Below, piece after piece: positions 54,170 through 63,413 of a stretch of DNA of 64,000 bases. Made by a program: the position numbers and the translations under genes. A model generated the notes under the pieces. The model saw only the letters and a list, made by a program, of their open reading frames with translations. It ran no database searches and was not told where the DNA came from. Numbering within the stretch: the stretch's first letter is position 1; each line of letters opens with the position of its first letter. This DNA comes from Salinicola avicenniae. GTDB taxonomy: Bacteria; Pseudomonadota; Gammaproteobacteria; Pseudomonadales; Halomonadaceae. The stretch covers positions 434,001 through 498,000 of the forward strand of contig NZ_JAKQZC010000005.1 of NCBI RefSeq assembly GCF_023736115.1. Direction: 5' to 3'.

Positions 54170-55468
54170 ATGACCCAACCGCGCATCGTCGTGGTCGGTG
54201 GCGGCGCCGGCGGACTCGAGCTAGTGACCCGACTGGGTCGCAAGCTCGGCAAACGCCAACGCGCCGACATCGTTCTTGTGGACCGCAACCCCACGCACAT
54301 CTGGAAGCCGCTCCTGCACGAGATTGCCACCGGCACGCTGGATTCCGGCCTGGATGAAGTCTCCTACCAGGGACACTCCAAGCACAACGGCTACCGCTTT
54401 CAGCGCGGCACGCTCAACGGCATCGATCGTGAAGCGCGCACCATTACCCTGGAGGCGATCGTCGACGACGATGGCACCGTGGTACTGCCCGCCCGCCAGA
54501 TCGAGTACGACTATCTGGTGCTGTCGGTCGGCAGCGTCTCCAACGACTTCGGCACCCCCGGCGTCGCCGATCACTGCCACTTCATCGACAGCCCGCATCA
54601 GGCGGAAGCCTTCCGTCAGGACATGCTCAACACCTTCCTGCGCTACAGCGACCCGGAACGCCGTACGCACCCCAAGCTGACCGTGGGCCTGGTCGGGGCT
54701 GGCGCGACGGGTGTCGAGCTCGCCGCAGAGCTGTTTGGCGCCTCACGCATGCTTCACAGCTATGGTTTTACCGCGCTCGACAGCGGCAAGCTGGAAGTCC
54801 ACCTGATCGAAGCGGCACCGCGGGTTCTTCCTGCGCTGCCGGAGCGCATCAGCCGCGCGGTACACGGGGAGCTGGAGCGTCTCGGCGTCAAGATACACGT
54901 CGACACGCGCGTCACCGAAGCCAACGAACACGGTTTCATTACCGCCGACGGCGAGCCGCTGGAGACCGATCTCAGCGTCTGGGCGGCCGGCATTCGCGCG
55001 CCGGCCTTCCTCTCCGAACTTGGCATCGCGACCGAGCGCAATCATCAGGTCAAGGTCAATCAGACGCTCACCAGCGTCGACGACGACCGCATCTTCGCCT
55101 TCGGCGACTGCGCCGCCTGCCCACAGCCCGACGACAAGCGTGTCCCGCCGCGGGCCCAGGCCGCGCACCAGCAGGCCACCCAGTGCTATCACAACCTGCG
55201 CGCGGCCATGGATGGCAAGCCGCTCAAGCCATTCGTCTTCCACGATCGCGGCTCGCTGATTTCATTGGCCCACTTCGAAGCGGTCGGCAGCCTGATGCGA
55301 GGCGCCTCCGCCCGCAGCCTGTTCATCGAAGGGCGTCTGGCGAAGTTGTTCTACGCTTCTCTCTACCGGATGCACCAGATGGCGATCCACGGTCTCTTCA
55401 AGACCGCCATGACCGTCGTGGTCGACGGCCTGAACCGCTATCTGCGACCCAAGATGAAATTGCACTGA
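54170..55468 (+). CDS. ndh: Type II NADH dehydrogenase (Ndh)
   Basis: NDH-2 passes electrons from NADH to quinone without pumping ions. The 432-residue flavoprotein has the FAD motif IVVVGGGAGGLELV at about residues 6-19, the NAD motif VGLVGAGATGVELAAELF, and the FAFGDCAACPQ segment before the quinone-side GLVPPRAQAAHQQ-like region (VPPRAQAAHQQA). The basic, amphipathic C-terminus (VVDGLNRYLRPKMKLH) fits peripheral membrane attachment. GGAG precedes the ATG. The longer in-frame start at 54065 has no support. Confidence 0.93.
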   Translation: MTQPRIVVVGGGAGGLELVTRLGRKLGKRQRADIVLVDRNPTHIWKPLLHEIATGTLDSGLDEVSYQGHSKHNGYRFQRGTLNGIDREARTITLEAIVDDDGTVVLPARQIEYDYLVLSVGSVSNDFGTPGVADHCHFIDSPHQAEAFRQDMLNTFLRYSDPERRTHPKLTVGLVGAGATGVELAAELFGASRMLHSYGFTALDSGKLEVHLIEAAPRVLPALPERISRAVHGELERLGVKIHVDTRVTEANEHGFITADGEPLETDLSVWAAGIRAPAFLSELGIATERNHQVKVNQTLTSVDDDRIFAFGDCAACPQPDDKRVPPRAQAAHQQATQCYHNLRAAMDGKPLKPFVFHDRGSLISLAHFEAVGSLMRGASARSLFIEGRLAKLFYASLYRMHQMAIHGLFKTAMTVVVDGLNRYLRPKMKLH

Positions 55469-55511
55469 GGACCCCGCCAAGGCGTGTCGGCCGGGCCCGG
55501 GAGGAGAAGAC

Positions 55512-57164
55512 ATGGAACGTTTCTACAATGCCCCTGACCAGGTCGTCGACGCCGTGCTCGCGGCGACGGCCGCCACGAGCGACCTGCGCATCGCGGCGCC
55601 GGAAAGCGGCCTGCGGATTCTGATCCGCGAAGACTGGGATCGCACGGACCAGGGTCGACAGCAGGTGGCGATTCTCTCCGGCGGGGGTGCGGGCCACGAA
55701 CCGGCTCACGCCGGCTATATCGGCGACGGCATGCTCACCGGCGCCATCTCCGGCAGCCTGTTCGCCTCCCCCAGCGTCGAAGCGGTCCTGGCCGCGATTC
55801 GTGACGTGTGCGGTGAGGCAGGCTGTCTACTGGTGGTGAAAAACTATACCGGCGACCGACTCAACTTCGGATTGGCCGCCGAGCGCGCCCGCCGCGAGGG
55901 GCTGGCTGTCGAGATGGTCATCGTCGCCGACGACGTGTCAATCCAGGATGCACCGCAGCCGCGTGGCATCGCCGGCACGGTGCTGGTACACAAGCTAGCC
56001 GGCTACCTCGCCAGCCAGAAGACACCGCTGACAGAGATCAAGGCCGCAACCGAATCGCTCTGTCGATCCCTGGCATCGCTTGGCATGGCGCTGAGCCCAG
56101 CGGCGCAGCCTGGCCAGCGACCAGCCGCGCGCGCGCCGGAGCTCGGGCTCGGCATCCATAACGAGAGCGGCACGCGGGAAGTCGATCCGCAGAGCGCCGA
56201 CGAGGCCATGGCGCTGGTGCTGGCACCGCTGCGTGACGCCCTGACGAATCGACACCTGTCCGGGCCGTGGATCGCGGTGATCAACGATCTCGGCGGCTGT
56301 TCGACGCAGGAGCTTGGCGTGCTGGCCGATGTCCTGTTGCGCCAGCTCGGTCCGTCGCAGGTCTCGCACCTCCTCGGGCCGGCACCGTTGATGACCTCGC
56401 TCGACATGCACGGCTTCTCCGTGACGCTGTTGCCGGCAGCAGCCGAGTTTGTCGACGCGCTTAGCGCGCCGACGTCAGCCCCAGCCTGGCCAGGGCTTCG
56501 CCCCTGCCGCGCGCCGACGACCTTTGCGCCCGACACGCATCAGGCTCACGACGCTCTCAGCGAAGACGCCCCCCAGGACACCAGGATCACGAACCAGCTC
56601 AAGCGCATCGTCGCAACCCTGCGCGACGCGCGTCAGGATCTGGACGCCCTCGATGCCAAAAGCGGCGACGGCGACGCCGGTGCCAGCCTGCAGAGCGGCG
56701 CCGACGCCATCGCGGCGGCACTCGAGGCCGGCCGCTTGAATACCCAGGCGATGGCCCCGCTGTTTGCCGGCATCGGCCAGCTACTGTCGCGCGACATGGG
56801 GGGCTCCAGCGGCGTATTGCTGTCGATCCTGTTTACCGCCGCCGGCGCGTCACTGGACCAGCGCGGCGACCTCGTGGAGTCTCTCGCCGACGGTATCGAG
56901 AAGATGCAGACCTACGGCGGTGCCAAGCCCGGCGACCGCACCATGCTCGATGCCCTGGTGCCCGCCATCGAGTCGCTGCAGCGAGGGGAGTCGCTATCCC
57001 AGGCAGCACAGGCCGCCCGCGATGGCGCCCAGGCCACGGCGACGCTCACGCGCGCCAATGCCGGCCGCTCCGCCTACGTGCCCGAAAGTGCGCTCCAGGG
57101 CGTCGTCGACCCGGGTGCCGAGGCCGTGGCGAGGGTATTCGAGACATTGGCAAGCACGACATAG
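55512..57164 (+). CDS. Dihydroxyacetone kinase, DhaK-DhaL fusion (ATP-dependent)
   Basis: The 550-residue product phosphorylates dihydroxyacetone. The N-terminal DhaK half has GGGAGHEPAHAGYIGDGML at 57-75, NYTGDRLNF at 111-119, and the substrate-binding histidine H216 in LGLGIHNESG. The C-terminal DhaL half has the Mg-binding DAKSGDGDAG at 381-390 with D381, D386 and D388, and DMGGSSGVLLSI. Fusion of both domains is typical of ATP-dependent kinases, in contrast to the PTS-dependent DhaKLM of E. coli. It lies 43 bases after ndh in the same direction. Confidence 0.9.
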   Translation: MERFYNAPDQVVDAVLAATAATSDLRIAAPESGLRILIREDWDRTDQGRQQVAILSGGGAGHEPAHAGYIGDGMLTGAISGSLFASPSVEAVLAAIRDVCGEAGCLLVVKNYTGDRLNFGLAAERARREGLAVEMVIVADDVSIQDAPQPRGIAGTVLVHKLAGYLASQKTPLTEIKAATESLCRSLASLGMALSPAAQPGQRPAARAPELGLGIHNESGTREVDPQSADEAMALVLAPLRDALTNRHLSGPWIAVINDLGGCSTQELGVLADVLLRQLGPSQVSHLLGPAPLMTSLDMHGFSVTLLPAAAEFVDALSAPTSAPAWPGLRPCRAPTTFAPDTHQAHDALSEDAPQDTRITNQLKRIVATLRDARQDLDALDAKSGDGDAGASLQSGADAIAAALEAGRLNTQAMAPLFAGIGQLLSRDMGGSSGVLLSILFTAAGASLDQRGDLVESLADGIEKMQTYGGAKPGDRTMLDALVPAIESLQRGESLSQAAQAARDGAQATATLTRANAGRSAYVPESALQGVVDPGAEAVARVFETLASTT

Positions 57165-57167
57165 ACG

Positions 57168-57198
57168 AGACAGCGCGACCTAGATCAGACAGCGCGAC
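57168..57198. repeat. Two-copy 19-bp-period direct repeat
   Basis: AGACAGCGCGAC occurs at 57168-57179 and again at 57187-57198. It lies in the short converging gap between the dihydroxyacetone kinase and the nuclease-helicase. Confidence 0.75.
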
Positions 57199-57252
57199 AT
57201 CGACGAGAATCGCGGCCGCCCACCCACTGAGCACGACAGGCCGCGGGCTCGG

Positions 57253-59550
57253 TCAGTCGAACGCCGGCGCGGGCCACCACGCCGGTAGCAGCGCCCGCGC
57301 TTCGTGGCGGGCAAAACGGTCATCGAGCAGGTGAATGACGCCCTCGTCGCTGCCGGAGCGAATCACGCGGCCGGCAGCCTGGACCACTTTCTGCATGCCG
57401 GGAAAGAAGTAGGCGTAGTCATAGCCTCGGCCGTAGAGTGCCTGCAGCCGCGCCCGCATCTGCTCGTTGACCGGATTGACCTGCGGCAGGCCCAGGGTCG
57501 CGACGAAAGCCCCGATGAGTCGCTCACCCGGCAGATCGATCCCCTCGCCGAAAATGCCGCCGAGCACGGCGAACCCCACGCCCCGGCCACCCGGCTCGAA
57601 ACGTGCTAGAAAATCGGCTCGCGCCGCGTCGTCCATGCGTGTCGCCTGACACCACTGGCGGGCCTGCGGATGCCGTTCGGCCAGGCGCGCGGCCACGCGC
57701 TCGAGATAAGCGAAACTCGAGAAGAAAGCCAGATAGTTACCGGGGCGGGCCTCGAGCTGCTCGGCAATGCGATCGGCGATCGGCGTCAGCGACGCGTCAC
57801 GATCGGCATAACGGGTCGACAGCCGGTGCGCGATATGGACCTTGAGCTGCGAATGGCAGAACGGCGACTCCAGCGTTAGCCAGGGCGCATCTCCTGGCAC
57901 CCCGAGCAGGTCGCGATAGTACGCTTCCGGGGTCAACGTGGCGGAAAAGAGCGTGCCACCGTGGGCGGCCGCGAAGCGCGGCGCCAGAAACGACGCCGGC
58001 ACCACGTTGCGCAGTGTCAGCGCGGCTCCGGCTTTCCGTTGTCGGCCGCGCGGCGCCTGACGCGTGATGTCGAACAGCGAGTGCGCACCGAACGTCTCGG
58101 CGACACGACAGAAATGCTGGGCGTCGAAGGCAAAACGCTGCAGTTCGCTGTCCAGTGCGATCGGCTGCTCGCTCTGATACTCCACGATGGCGGAAACCGC
58201 CTGCTGCAGCGCGCCGATCAGCTTGCCGGGCAACGTCTCGACGACCCGATAGTCCTGCCCCTCGCCGGGCCCGCTCTCTTCATCCAGCCTCTGCCAAGCC
58301 GACGCGACGCGTCCCAGCGGCCGCGTGAGCGGTTTGGGCAGCGTCGCCTTGAGCCGGCGGAAGGCGACATGATCCAGCGACGCGCTGTACATGCCACGAC
58401 CGCGCTCCACCAGGTTGTGCGCCTCGTCGACCAGCACGCCGACCCGCCACGAGAGCTGCTGGCTCAGGGCATAAAGCATGGCGTGGAAGTCGAACCAGTA
58501 GTTGACGTCGCCGACGATCACGTCGGCCCAGCGCGCCATCTCCTGCCCCAGATAATAGGGACAGACCGCGTGCGTCAGCGCGATCTCCCGCAGCCCGTCT
58601 CGATCAAGCCAACCCCGCTGGACTGCCGCAGCGCGGGCCACTGGCAGCTTGTCGTAGAAGCCGGCAGCCAGTGGGCAGGCATCGCCGTGGCACGCCTTGT
58701 CAGGATGCTCGCACGCCTTGTCGCGTGCGGTCAGTGTCAGCACGCGCAGCGGCAGTGCCGCAGAGGCGCCCGCCGACGGCTTTGCGCCGAGCTGGTCCAG
58801 CGCCTCCCCCGCCAAGGCCTGACCGGTATTGCGCGCGGTCAGAAAGAGCAGCTTGTCGAGCGGCTCTCCCGGCATCGCCTTCAACATCGGGAACAGCGTG
58901 CCTAGCGTCTTGCCGATGCCGGTCGGCGCCTGCAGCATCAGCCAGCGCTCGGTGTGGATCGCCTTGTAGACCGACTCCGCCAGCGGTCGCTGCCCTTGGC
59001 GAAAATCCGCGAACGGGAACGCCAGTGTCTTGAGTGACTCGTCCCGCCACCGCCGATGCGCCAGTTCCTGCTGCGCCCAAGCCAGAAAGGCGCGGCAATG
59101 CGTCTCGAAACTGTCGCGCAGCTCGTCCGCCGAACAGTGCTCGCTCAGCGGCGTCTCGCGCTGGCTGACGATATCGAAGTAGACCAGCGTCACGGTAAGC
59201 GCATCCAGCCCACGCTCGAGGCACAGCAGATGGCCGTAGACCTTGGCCTGCGCCCAGTGCAGCGCGCGCTGGTTGGCGGGCTGGCGAGAGAGCTCGCCAC
59301 GGTGCGTCTTGATCTCTTCCAGCCGGTTGGCCTTCGGATCGTAGCCGTCGGCACGGCCGCGCACCTCAAGCTGGCAATAACACCCGCTCAGCGCGATCTC
59401 GCGCTCGTAATCCGCGCCGCGCCGTTCACCAACCACCTGGTGGCCGACGATGCCCTCCTGCGCCGAAGGCGACGGGGTAAAGCGCAGGTCGAGATCGCCG
59501 GTCTTGGCGGCAAATTCACACAGGGCCCGCACGGCGATGCGATAGCTCAA
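57253..59550 (-). CDS. RecB/Cas4-like nuclease fused to an XPD/DinG-type Fe-S helicase
   Basis: The 765-residue protein joins two enzymatic domains. Residues about 1-160 look like a PD-(D/E)XK nuclease: D68 in GRADG, then E79-I-K81 in LEEIKTHRG, and a Q101...Y105 motif (AQAKVYGHLL). The rest is an SF2 helicase with Walker A APTGIGKT at 208-215, DEAH at 375-378, four cysteines spaced for a [4Fe-4S] cluster (C280, C287, C292, C330), and the C-terminal QAAGRVIRSGSDEG motif VI. Such proteins probably unwind and trim damaged DNA. It overlaps the FAN1-like gene upstream by four bases, which argues for joint action in repair. Confidence 0.85.
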   Translation of the reverse strand: MSYRIAVRALCEFAAKTGDLDLRFTPSPSAQEGIVGHQVVGERRGADYEREIALSGCYCQLEVRGRADGYDPKANRLEEIKTHRGELSRQPANQRALHWAQAKVYGHLLCLERGLDALTVTLVYFDIVSQRETPLSEHCSADELRDSFETHCRAFLAWAQQELAHRRWRDESLKTLAFPFADFRQGQRPLAESVYKAIHTERWLMLQAPTGIGKTLGTLFPMLKAMPGEPLDKLLFLTARNTGQALAGEALDQLGAKPSAGASAALPLRVLTLTARDKACEHPDKACHGDACPLAAGFYDKLPVARAAAVQRGWLDRDGLREIALTHAVCPYYLGQEMARWADVIVGDVNYWFDFHAMLYALSQQLSWRVGVLVDEAHNLVERGRGMYSASLDHVAFRRLKATLPKPLTRPLGRVASAWQRLDEESGPGEGQDYRVVETLPGKLIGALQQAVSAIVEYQSEQPIALDSELQRFAFDAQHFCRVAETFGAHSLFDITRQAPRGRQRKAGAALTLRNVVPASFLAPRFAAAHGGTLFSATLTPEAYYRDLLGVPGDAPWLTLESPFCHSQLKVHIAHRLSTRYADRDASLTPIADRIAEQLEARPGNYLAFFSSFAYLERVAARLAERHPQARQWCQATRMDDAARADFLARFEPGGRGVGFAVLGGIFGEGIDLPGERLIGAFVATLGLPQVNPVNEQMRARLQALYGRGYDYAYFFPGMQKVVQAAGRVIRSGSDEGVIHLLDDRFARHEARALLPAWWPAPAFD

Positions 59551-61253
59551 GCGCCAGTCCCGGGCGAGGCGGTCTCGCTGTGACCTTCCGGGGCATCGGC
59601 CCGCCAGGTGACATAGCAGACATTCACCGGCATCTCATGCAAGGCGCAGAACTCGAGCCAGCGCTTCTGGTTGTCCTGCAGACGGTCGCCCGGGCCCTTC
59701 ACTTCGATCATGCGGTAGCCGATCTCTCCATCGCCAGCCTCGGGCATGAACTGGATCAGGTCCGGCATGCCGGCGCGATTGGCACGAATATCCCCGAGCA
59801 GGCGCTCGAACCAGAGGCGCAGATGCGCCGGAGGAATGCAGGTCAGGGCCAGCTCCAGCGCCGTGTCGTCGAGTGCTTCCCAGACCACGAACGGCGACTG
59901 GATACCGCACTTTTCCTGCCGGTGCCGGCGAATGATCTCGCCATGTTCGCCGCGTTCCAGCGCGACGAGACAGCGCTGGAAAAGCTCACGACGGCGCGCG
60001 TGAAAGTCGACATCGAACAGATCCGCCGGCCCGCTGTGAAAGGGATGAAAGAAAGCGCCGGGCAACGGCGCGAAGATCGCTTCCCAACAGAGCAGGCCGA
60101 ACAGGGTATTGATCAGCGTGTTCTCGACGTAGAAGACCGGGGCACCTGGCTGCGACAGATGCCGTGCCACGGCGCGCTCGACACTGCTAGATGGCGGCAA
60201 TTCAAGGTCAAACCGGCCAGGCTCGGCCGTTTTCCGCCGTCGAACCGGGGCGCCGCCGAGCTTGCGTCGCAGCCGCGGCAGGATACGCGCGAGCGCCTGC
60301 TGTTCCGCATCGTAGCCCGGCGACGCCAACGCCTGCTCGCCCAGGGCAAGGGCGTCGGCAATCCGGTCCTGCGCCTCCAGCACACGTACCCGCCGCAATC
60401 GCGACTCCGGTGCCGAGCTGGCCTCGTAGAGCCGCCGTGCCTGATCCAGATCGCCCTGACGTTCGCACCGGTAGGCAATCTTGTGGACCAGACGCCCGCG
60501 CCGACGCTCCAGCCAGGCGTTATCGAACGCGTCGAGCGGCACGTCCGGCAGCAGCGTGGCCAACGGCTCGTCAGCGTCGAGACGTTCACGGCAGGCGTGC
60601 AGATGATGGTAGGCCTCCAGCTCCTCTCGGCGCGAAAAGGCCCGCGAGTCCGCCTCCAGCGCCACACGCTCGAAGCGGTAGATGCCGAGTTCGGCGAGCA
60701 CGAATTCGGACCACTGCTGGCGTAGATTGCCGAAAAACATCAGGCGGAAGCGCTCGCACAGAGCATCGATGGTCAGGCGCAGATGGCGATCGCCCAGGCT
60801 CGGCAACCACTGCGCCAAGGGGCGAGGCGATGGCGACTCCACCTGCAGCGCGTTCAGCCAGGCGCCCTTGCCGGACGAGCGTCCTAACCCGAGCCCGGCC
60901 AGCCAAGCGCGCAGATCGACGTCGAGCTCCGGGCGAGTCGTTAGCGCGAACAACGCTTCGAGCGTGAGCGGCACCCCCTCTTCGACCCACCCTTGTTCGA
61001 TCAAGGGTTCGACCGCCACCGCCGTCTCGCCGATTTCGGCATACTGCAGACGACCGAGACGAAAATCGATCCCCTTGCGCATCACCAGGCGCACCAGCAA
61101 TGCCTGCGACGTCCAAGGTAGCGTGTCGAACCGTTCGATGAAGTCCCGCTCGTGCGCCGTCAGCAGGTCGGCGTAGCGCGCCGTTAGCCAGTCGAGAACG
61201 CGGCGAAAGTTGGCCAGGTAATAGAAAGGGTCGTCGAGTGTAGGAAGCGCCAT
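59547..61253 (-). CDS. FAN1-like VRR-NUC domain nuclease
   Basis: The 568-residue product resembles bacterial FAN1, a structure-specific 5'-flap nuclease that can process interstrand crosslinks. The C-terminal VRR-NUC domain carries D498 in GMPDLIQF and E517-V-K519 in MIEVKGPGD, followed by LQDNQKRWLEF. The N-terminal part has SAP-like and helical repeat character (LPWTSQALLVRLVMRKG). The ATG at 61251-61253 is chosen. A GTG six bases upstream is also possible, and neither has a clear ribosome binding site. Its stop overlaps the nuclease-helicase start by four bases. Confidence 0.85.
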   Translation of the reverse strand: MALPTLDDPFYYLANFRRVLDWLTARYADLLTAHERDFIERFDTLPWTSQALLVRLVMRKGIDFRLGRLQYAEIGETAVAVEPLIEQGWVEEGVPLTLEALFALTTRPELDVDLRAWLAGLGLGRSSGKGAWLNALQVESPSPRPLAQWLPSLGDRHLRLTIDALCERFRLMFFGNLRQQWSEFVLAELGIYRFERVALEADSRAFSRREELEAYHHLHACRERLDADEPLATLLPDVPLDAFDNAWLERRRGRLVHKIAYRCERQGDLDQARRLYEASSAPESRLRRVRVLEAQDRIADALALGEQALASPGYDAEQQALARILPRLRRKLGGAPVRRRKTAEPGRFDLELPPSSSVERAVARHLSQPGAPVFYVENTLINTLFGLLCWEAIFAPLPGAFFHPFHSGPADLFDVDFHARRRELFQRCLVALERGEHGEIIRRHRQEKCGIQSPFVVWEALDDTALELALTCIPPAHLRLWFERLLGDIRANRAGMPDLIQFMPEAGDGEIGYRMIEVKGPGDRLQDNQKRWLEFCALHEMPVNVCYVTWRADAPEGHSETASPGTGA

Positions 61254-61351
61254 GAGCACAAGTCGCGAGCCGGAAATGACTGGCTAAGCATACAGCTCGA
61301 GCCGCGACACCGAAATGCTCTGCATCAACCTCGAGGCGAGGTCTTCTACCG

Positions 61352-62104
61352 TCAACGGGTAAGCTCGAGATCGTTTTTCAGCTCTCGCCATAGCGCGCGG
61401 TAGGCCAATGTCGCGCGACTACGCGGGACGATATCCGCCAGCGGCTGGCACGCCAGGCTCATGCGTTCGACATCGCTGGCATAAGGAATCCAGCTCTGCA
61501 TCGGCGTCCCGAGCGCCGCCGGTGCGGACGCCAGCCACTCGCGATGCAGCTTGCGGCGACGGTCGACCAGGTTAAAAAACGGGGCGAGTCGCTCGCGCTG
61601 ACGTTTCTTGAGATCAAGATGCTCGACCATACGCGTGAAGGCCTGGACCGATAGCGGACTGGGGATGGTAGGCACCAGAATGCGGTCGGCGGCACGGATC
61701 AGTTGATCGGCAAGCGTGGAGAGCCCCGGCGGGCAGTCGAGGATCATCAGCGCGTATTCTTCACTGAACGGCTCGATCAGCCGCTTCAGGTGCTTGTCAC
61801 CACTGGCCTTCTCCTCGAGCAGGCGATCCAGATCACGCAGCCGGATATCCGAGGGTAGCAGGTCGAAGCGTTCCCAGTGAGTATGCTGAACCTGCTCCCC
61901 CAACGGCGACTTGCCGGCCAGGAGCTTCGAGACTTTCTTGCCCAGCCCCCCCTTGCCCCCCAGCACCCAGGTCGAGGCGCCCTGGGCATCGAGATCCCAG
62001 AGCAAAACCGGCAGGCCATCGCGCTGGGCTTCCCGCGCCAGATTGACCGCGGCCGACGTCTTGCCCACGCCCCCCTTGAGGTTGTGCAGCGCCACCACTT
62101 TCAT
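61352..62104 (-). CDS. Orphan ParA/MinD-family ATPase
   Basis: The 250-residue protein has the deviant Walker A KGGVGKT at 10-16, Walker A' LLWDLDAQGASTW, and Walker B MILDCPPG, so it is a ParA-type P-loop ATPase. No ParB gene or parS site is seen nearby, and chromosomal ParA is usually coded near the replication origin with parB, so this is a paralogue. Its cargo is unknown. The gene lies about 100 bases from the FAN1-like gene in the same direction. Confidence 0.88.
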   Translation of the reverse strand: MKVVALHNLKGGVGKTSAAVNLAREAQRDGLPVLLWDLDAQGASTWVLGGKGGLGKKVSKLLAGKSPLGEQVQHTHWERFDLLPSDIRLRDLDRLLEEKASGDKHLKRLIEPFSEEYALMILDCPPGLSTLADQLIRAADRILVPTIPSPLSVQAFTRMVEHLDLKKRQRERLAPFFNLVDRRRKLHREWLASAPAALGTPMQSWIPYASDVERMSLACQPLADIVPRSRATLAYRALWRELKNDLELTR

Positions 62105-62141
62105 GTTGTTGATTCCTTTATGGTTTGAACATCAAGGAATA

Positions 62142-62540
62142 CTACGTGTTGGCCTCGCGTCGGCGGATGACAAGTGCGTGACAATCGCCCGCTCGGGCGC
62201 CGACCGCCGCTTGTCGCTGTGATACCCAACGCCATTTCTGCGCCGCCCGCAGCCGCTTGACCGCCGCCTCGCGCCTCAGCGCCTCGCCGTGATCACCGAC
62301 CCACTCGGCGTGCACCAGCGTCAACGGCCCCTTACCGCGCAGGGCCCGTGCGCCCTTGCCCGCCTCATGCTGGGCAAAGCGACGCGCCACATCGGTGGTA
62401 ATACCGGTATACAGCGCGCCCCGCGCGGTCTCTATCAGATAGAGATACCAGCGCTGCGTCTCGACGGCCAGCATTGCCGCGTTATCGGTCGACGCCCCGT
62501 CGCCGGTCACCGGCGGTTCGCCATCTACCGGCGATGTCAT
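62142..62540 (-). CDS. Small GIY-YIG domain protein (UPF0213/YhbQ-like)
   Basis: The 132-residue protein contains one GIY-YIG domain: WYLYLIE at 31-37, YTGITTD at 44-50, the catalytic arginine R53 or R54 in VARRF, and the [12 protein letters not shown] segment. It resembles YhbQ-like single-domain nucleases of poorly known function. The ATG at 62538-62540 is chosen because it begins just after rpe. A frame running back over rpe is a shadow. The ribosome binding site is weak. Confidence 0.82.
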   Translation of the reverse strand: MTSPVDGEPPVTGDGASTDNAAMLAVETQRWYLYLIETARGALYTGITTDVARRFAQHEAGKGARALRGKGPLTLVHAEWVGDHGEALRREAAVKRLRAAQKWRWVSQRQAAVGARAGDCHALVIRRREANT

Positions 62541-62583
62541 CGCCCGAGGCTCGGCGTCAGCGTTCGCGCCGTGTCGGCACGGT

Positions 62584-63270
62584 TCAACACGCGGCCAGCG
62601 CCGAGCGCATCTGGCCGATGACACCGTCATAGCGGTTCGGATCCTCGAGGCTACGGGCCTTGAAGATCGAGGAGCCAGAGACAAACGTATCCGCCCCCGC
62701 CCGGGCGATGTCGGCGATATTGTCGGCACTCACGCCGCCATCCACCTCGAGGCGGATCGGACGGCCGCTGGCGTCGATGCGCCGGCGCGCCTCGCGCAGC
62801 TTGTCGAGCGCGGCGGGAATGAACGACTGCCCACCGAAACCAGGGTTCACGCTCATGATCAGGATCATGTCGATCTTGTCCATGACGTAGTCGAGATGCG
62901 CCAGCGAGGTTGCCGGGTTGAACACCAGCCCCGCCTTGCAGCCGCGACTCTTGATCAGCTGCAGCGACCGATCGATATGTTCGGAGGCTTCCGGATGGAA
63001 GGTGACATAGTCGGCCCCGGCATCGATGAAGTCGCCGATCAGCTGATCCACCGGCTTGACCATGAGGTGGCAGTCGATCGGCGCCGTCACGCCATGCTTG
63101 CGCAGCGCCTCGCAGACCATCGGCCCGATGGTCAGGTTGGGGACGTAGTGGTTGTCCATGACGTCGAAATGGATCATGTCGGCGCCGGCCGCCAGTACAT
63201 CGTCGACCTCCTGCCCCAGGCAGGCGAAGTTGGCGGAGAGAATCGAGGGAGCAATCTTGAAGTCGCGCAT
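62584..63270 (-). CDS. rpe: Ribulose-phosphate 3-epimerase Rpe
   Basis: Rpe interconverts ribulose-5-phosphate and xylulose-5-phosphate in the pentose phosphate pathway. The 228-residue TIM barrel shows [52 protein letters not shown] and [11 protein letters not shown], with the metal-binding H, D, H and D set. It is followed by the GIY-YIG gene on the same strand. Confidence 0.96.
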   Translation of the reverse strand: MRDFKIAPSILSANFACLGQEVDDVLAAGADMIHFDVMDNHYVPNLTIGPMVCEALRKHGVTAPIDCHLMVKPVDQLIGDFIDAGADYVTFHPEASEHIDRSLQLIKSRGCKAGLVFNPATSLAHLDYVMDKIDMILIMSVNPGFGGQSFIPAALDKLREARRRIDASGRPIRLEVDGGVSADNIADIARAGADTFVSGSSIFKARSLEDPNRYDGVIGQMRSALAAC

Positions 63271-63356
63271 GAATGACGGATCCTTGAAGAACGCGGAAAG
63301 ACTCTCCGCATTCTAACGCAAGCGAGCGCTCTGTCGCGGCAGGCCATGCAGACGAC

Positions 63357-63385
63357 AACGCCCGCCGGATCGACCGGCGGGCGTT
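63357..63385 (-). terminator. Hairpin after the cytochrome gene
   Basis: AACGCCCGCCGG and CCGGCGGGCGTT form a perfect 12-bp stem around five bases, about 30 bases after the stop of the cytochrome gene and before rpe. The tail is only weakly T-rich. Confidence 0.6.
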
Positions 63386-63413
63386 GCGGGGAACACGAAC
63401 CTGCGGCGGTAGG

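Noticed and set aside
57961-58905. A 314-codon plus-strand frame opposite the nuclease-helicase
   Set aside because: It overlaps the helicase's conserved motifs on the other strand and looks like an antisense artefact.
59580-60725. A 381-codon plus-strand frame opposite the FAN1-like gene
   Set aside because: The minus strand encodes VRR-NUC catalytic residues in the same stretch. The plus-strand frame has no family character.
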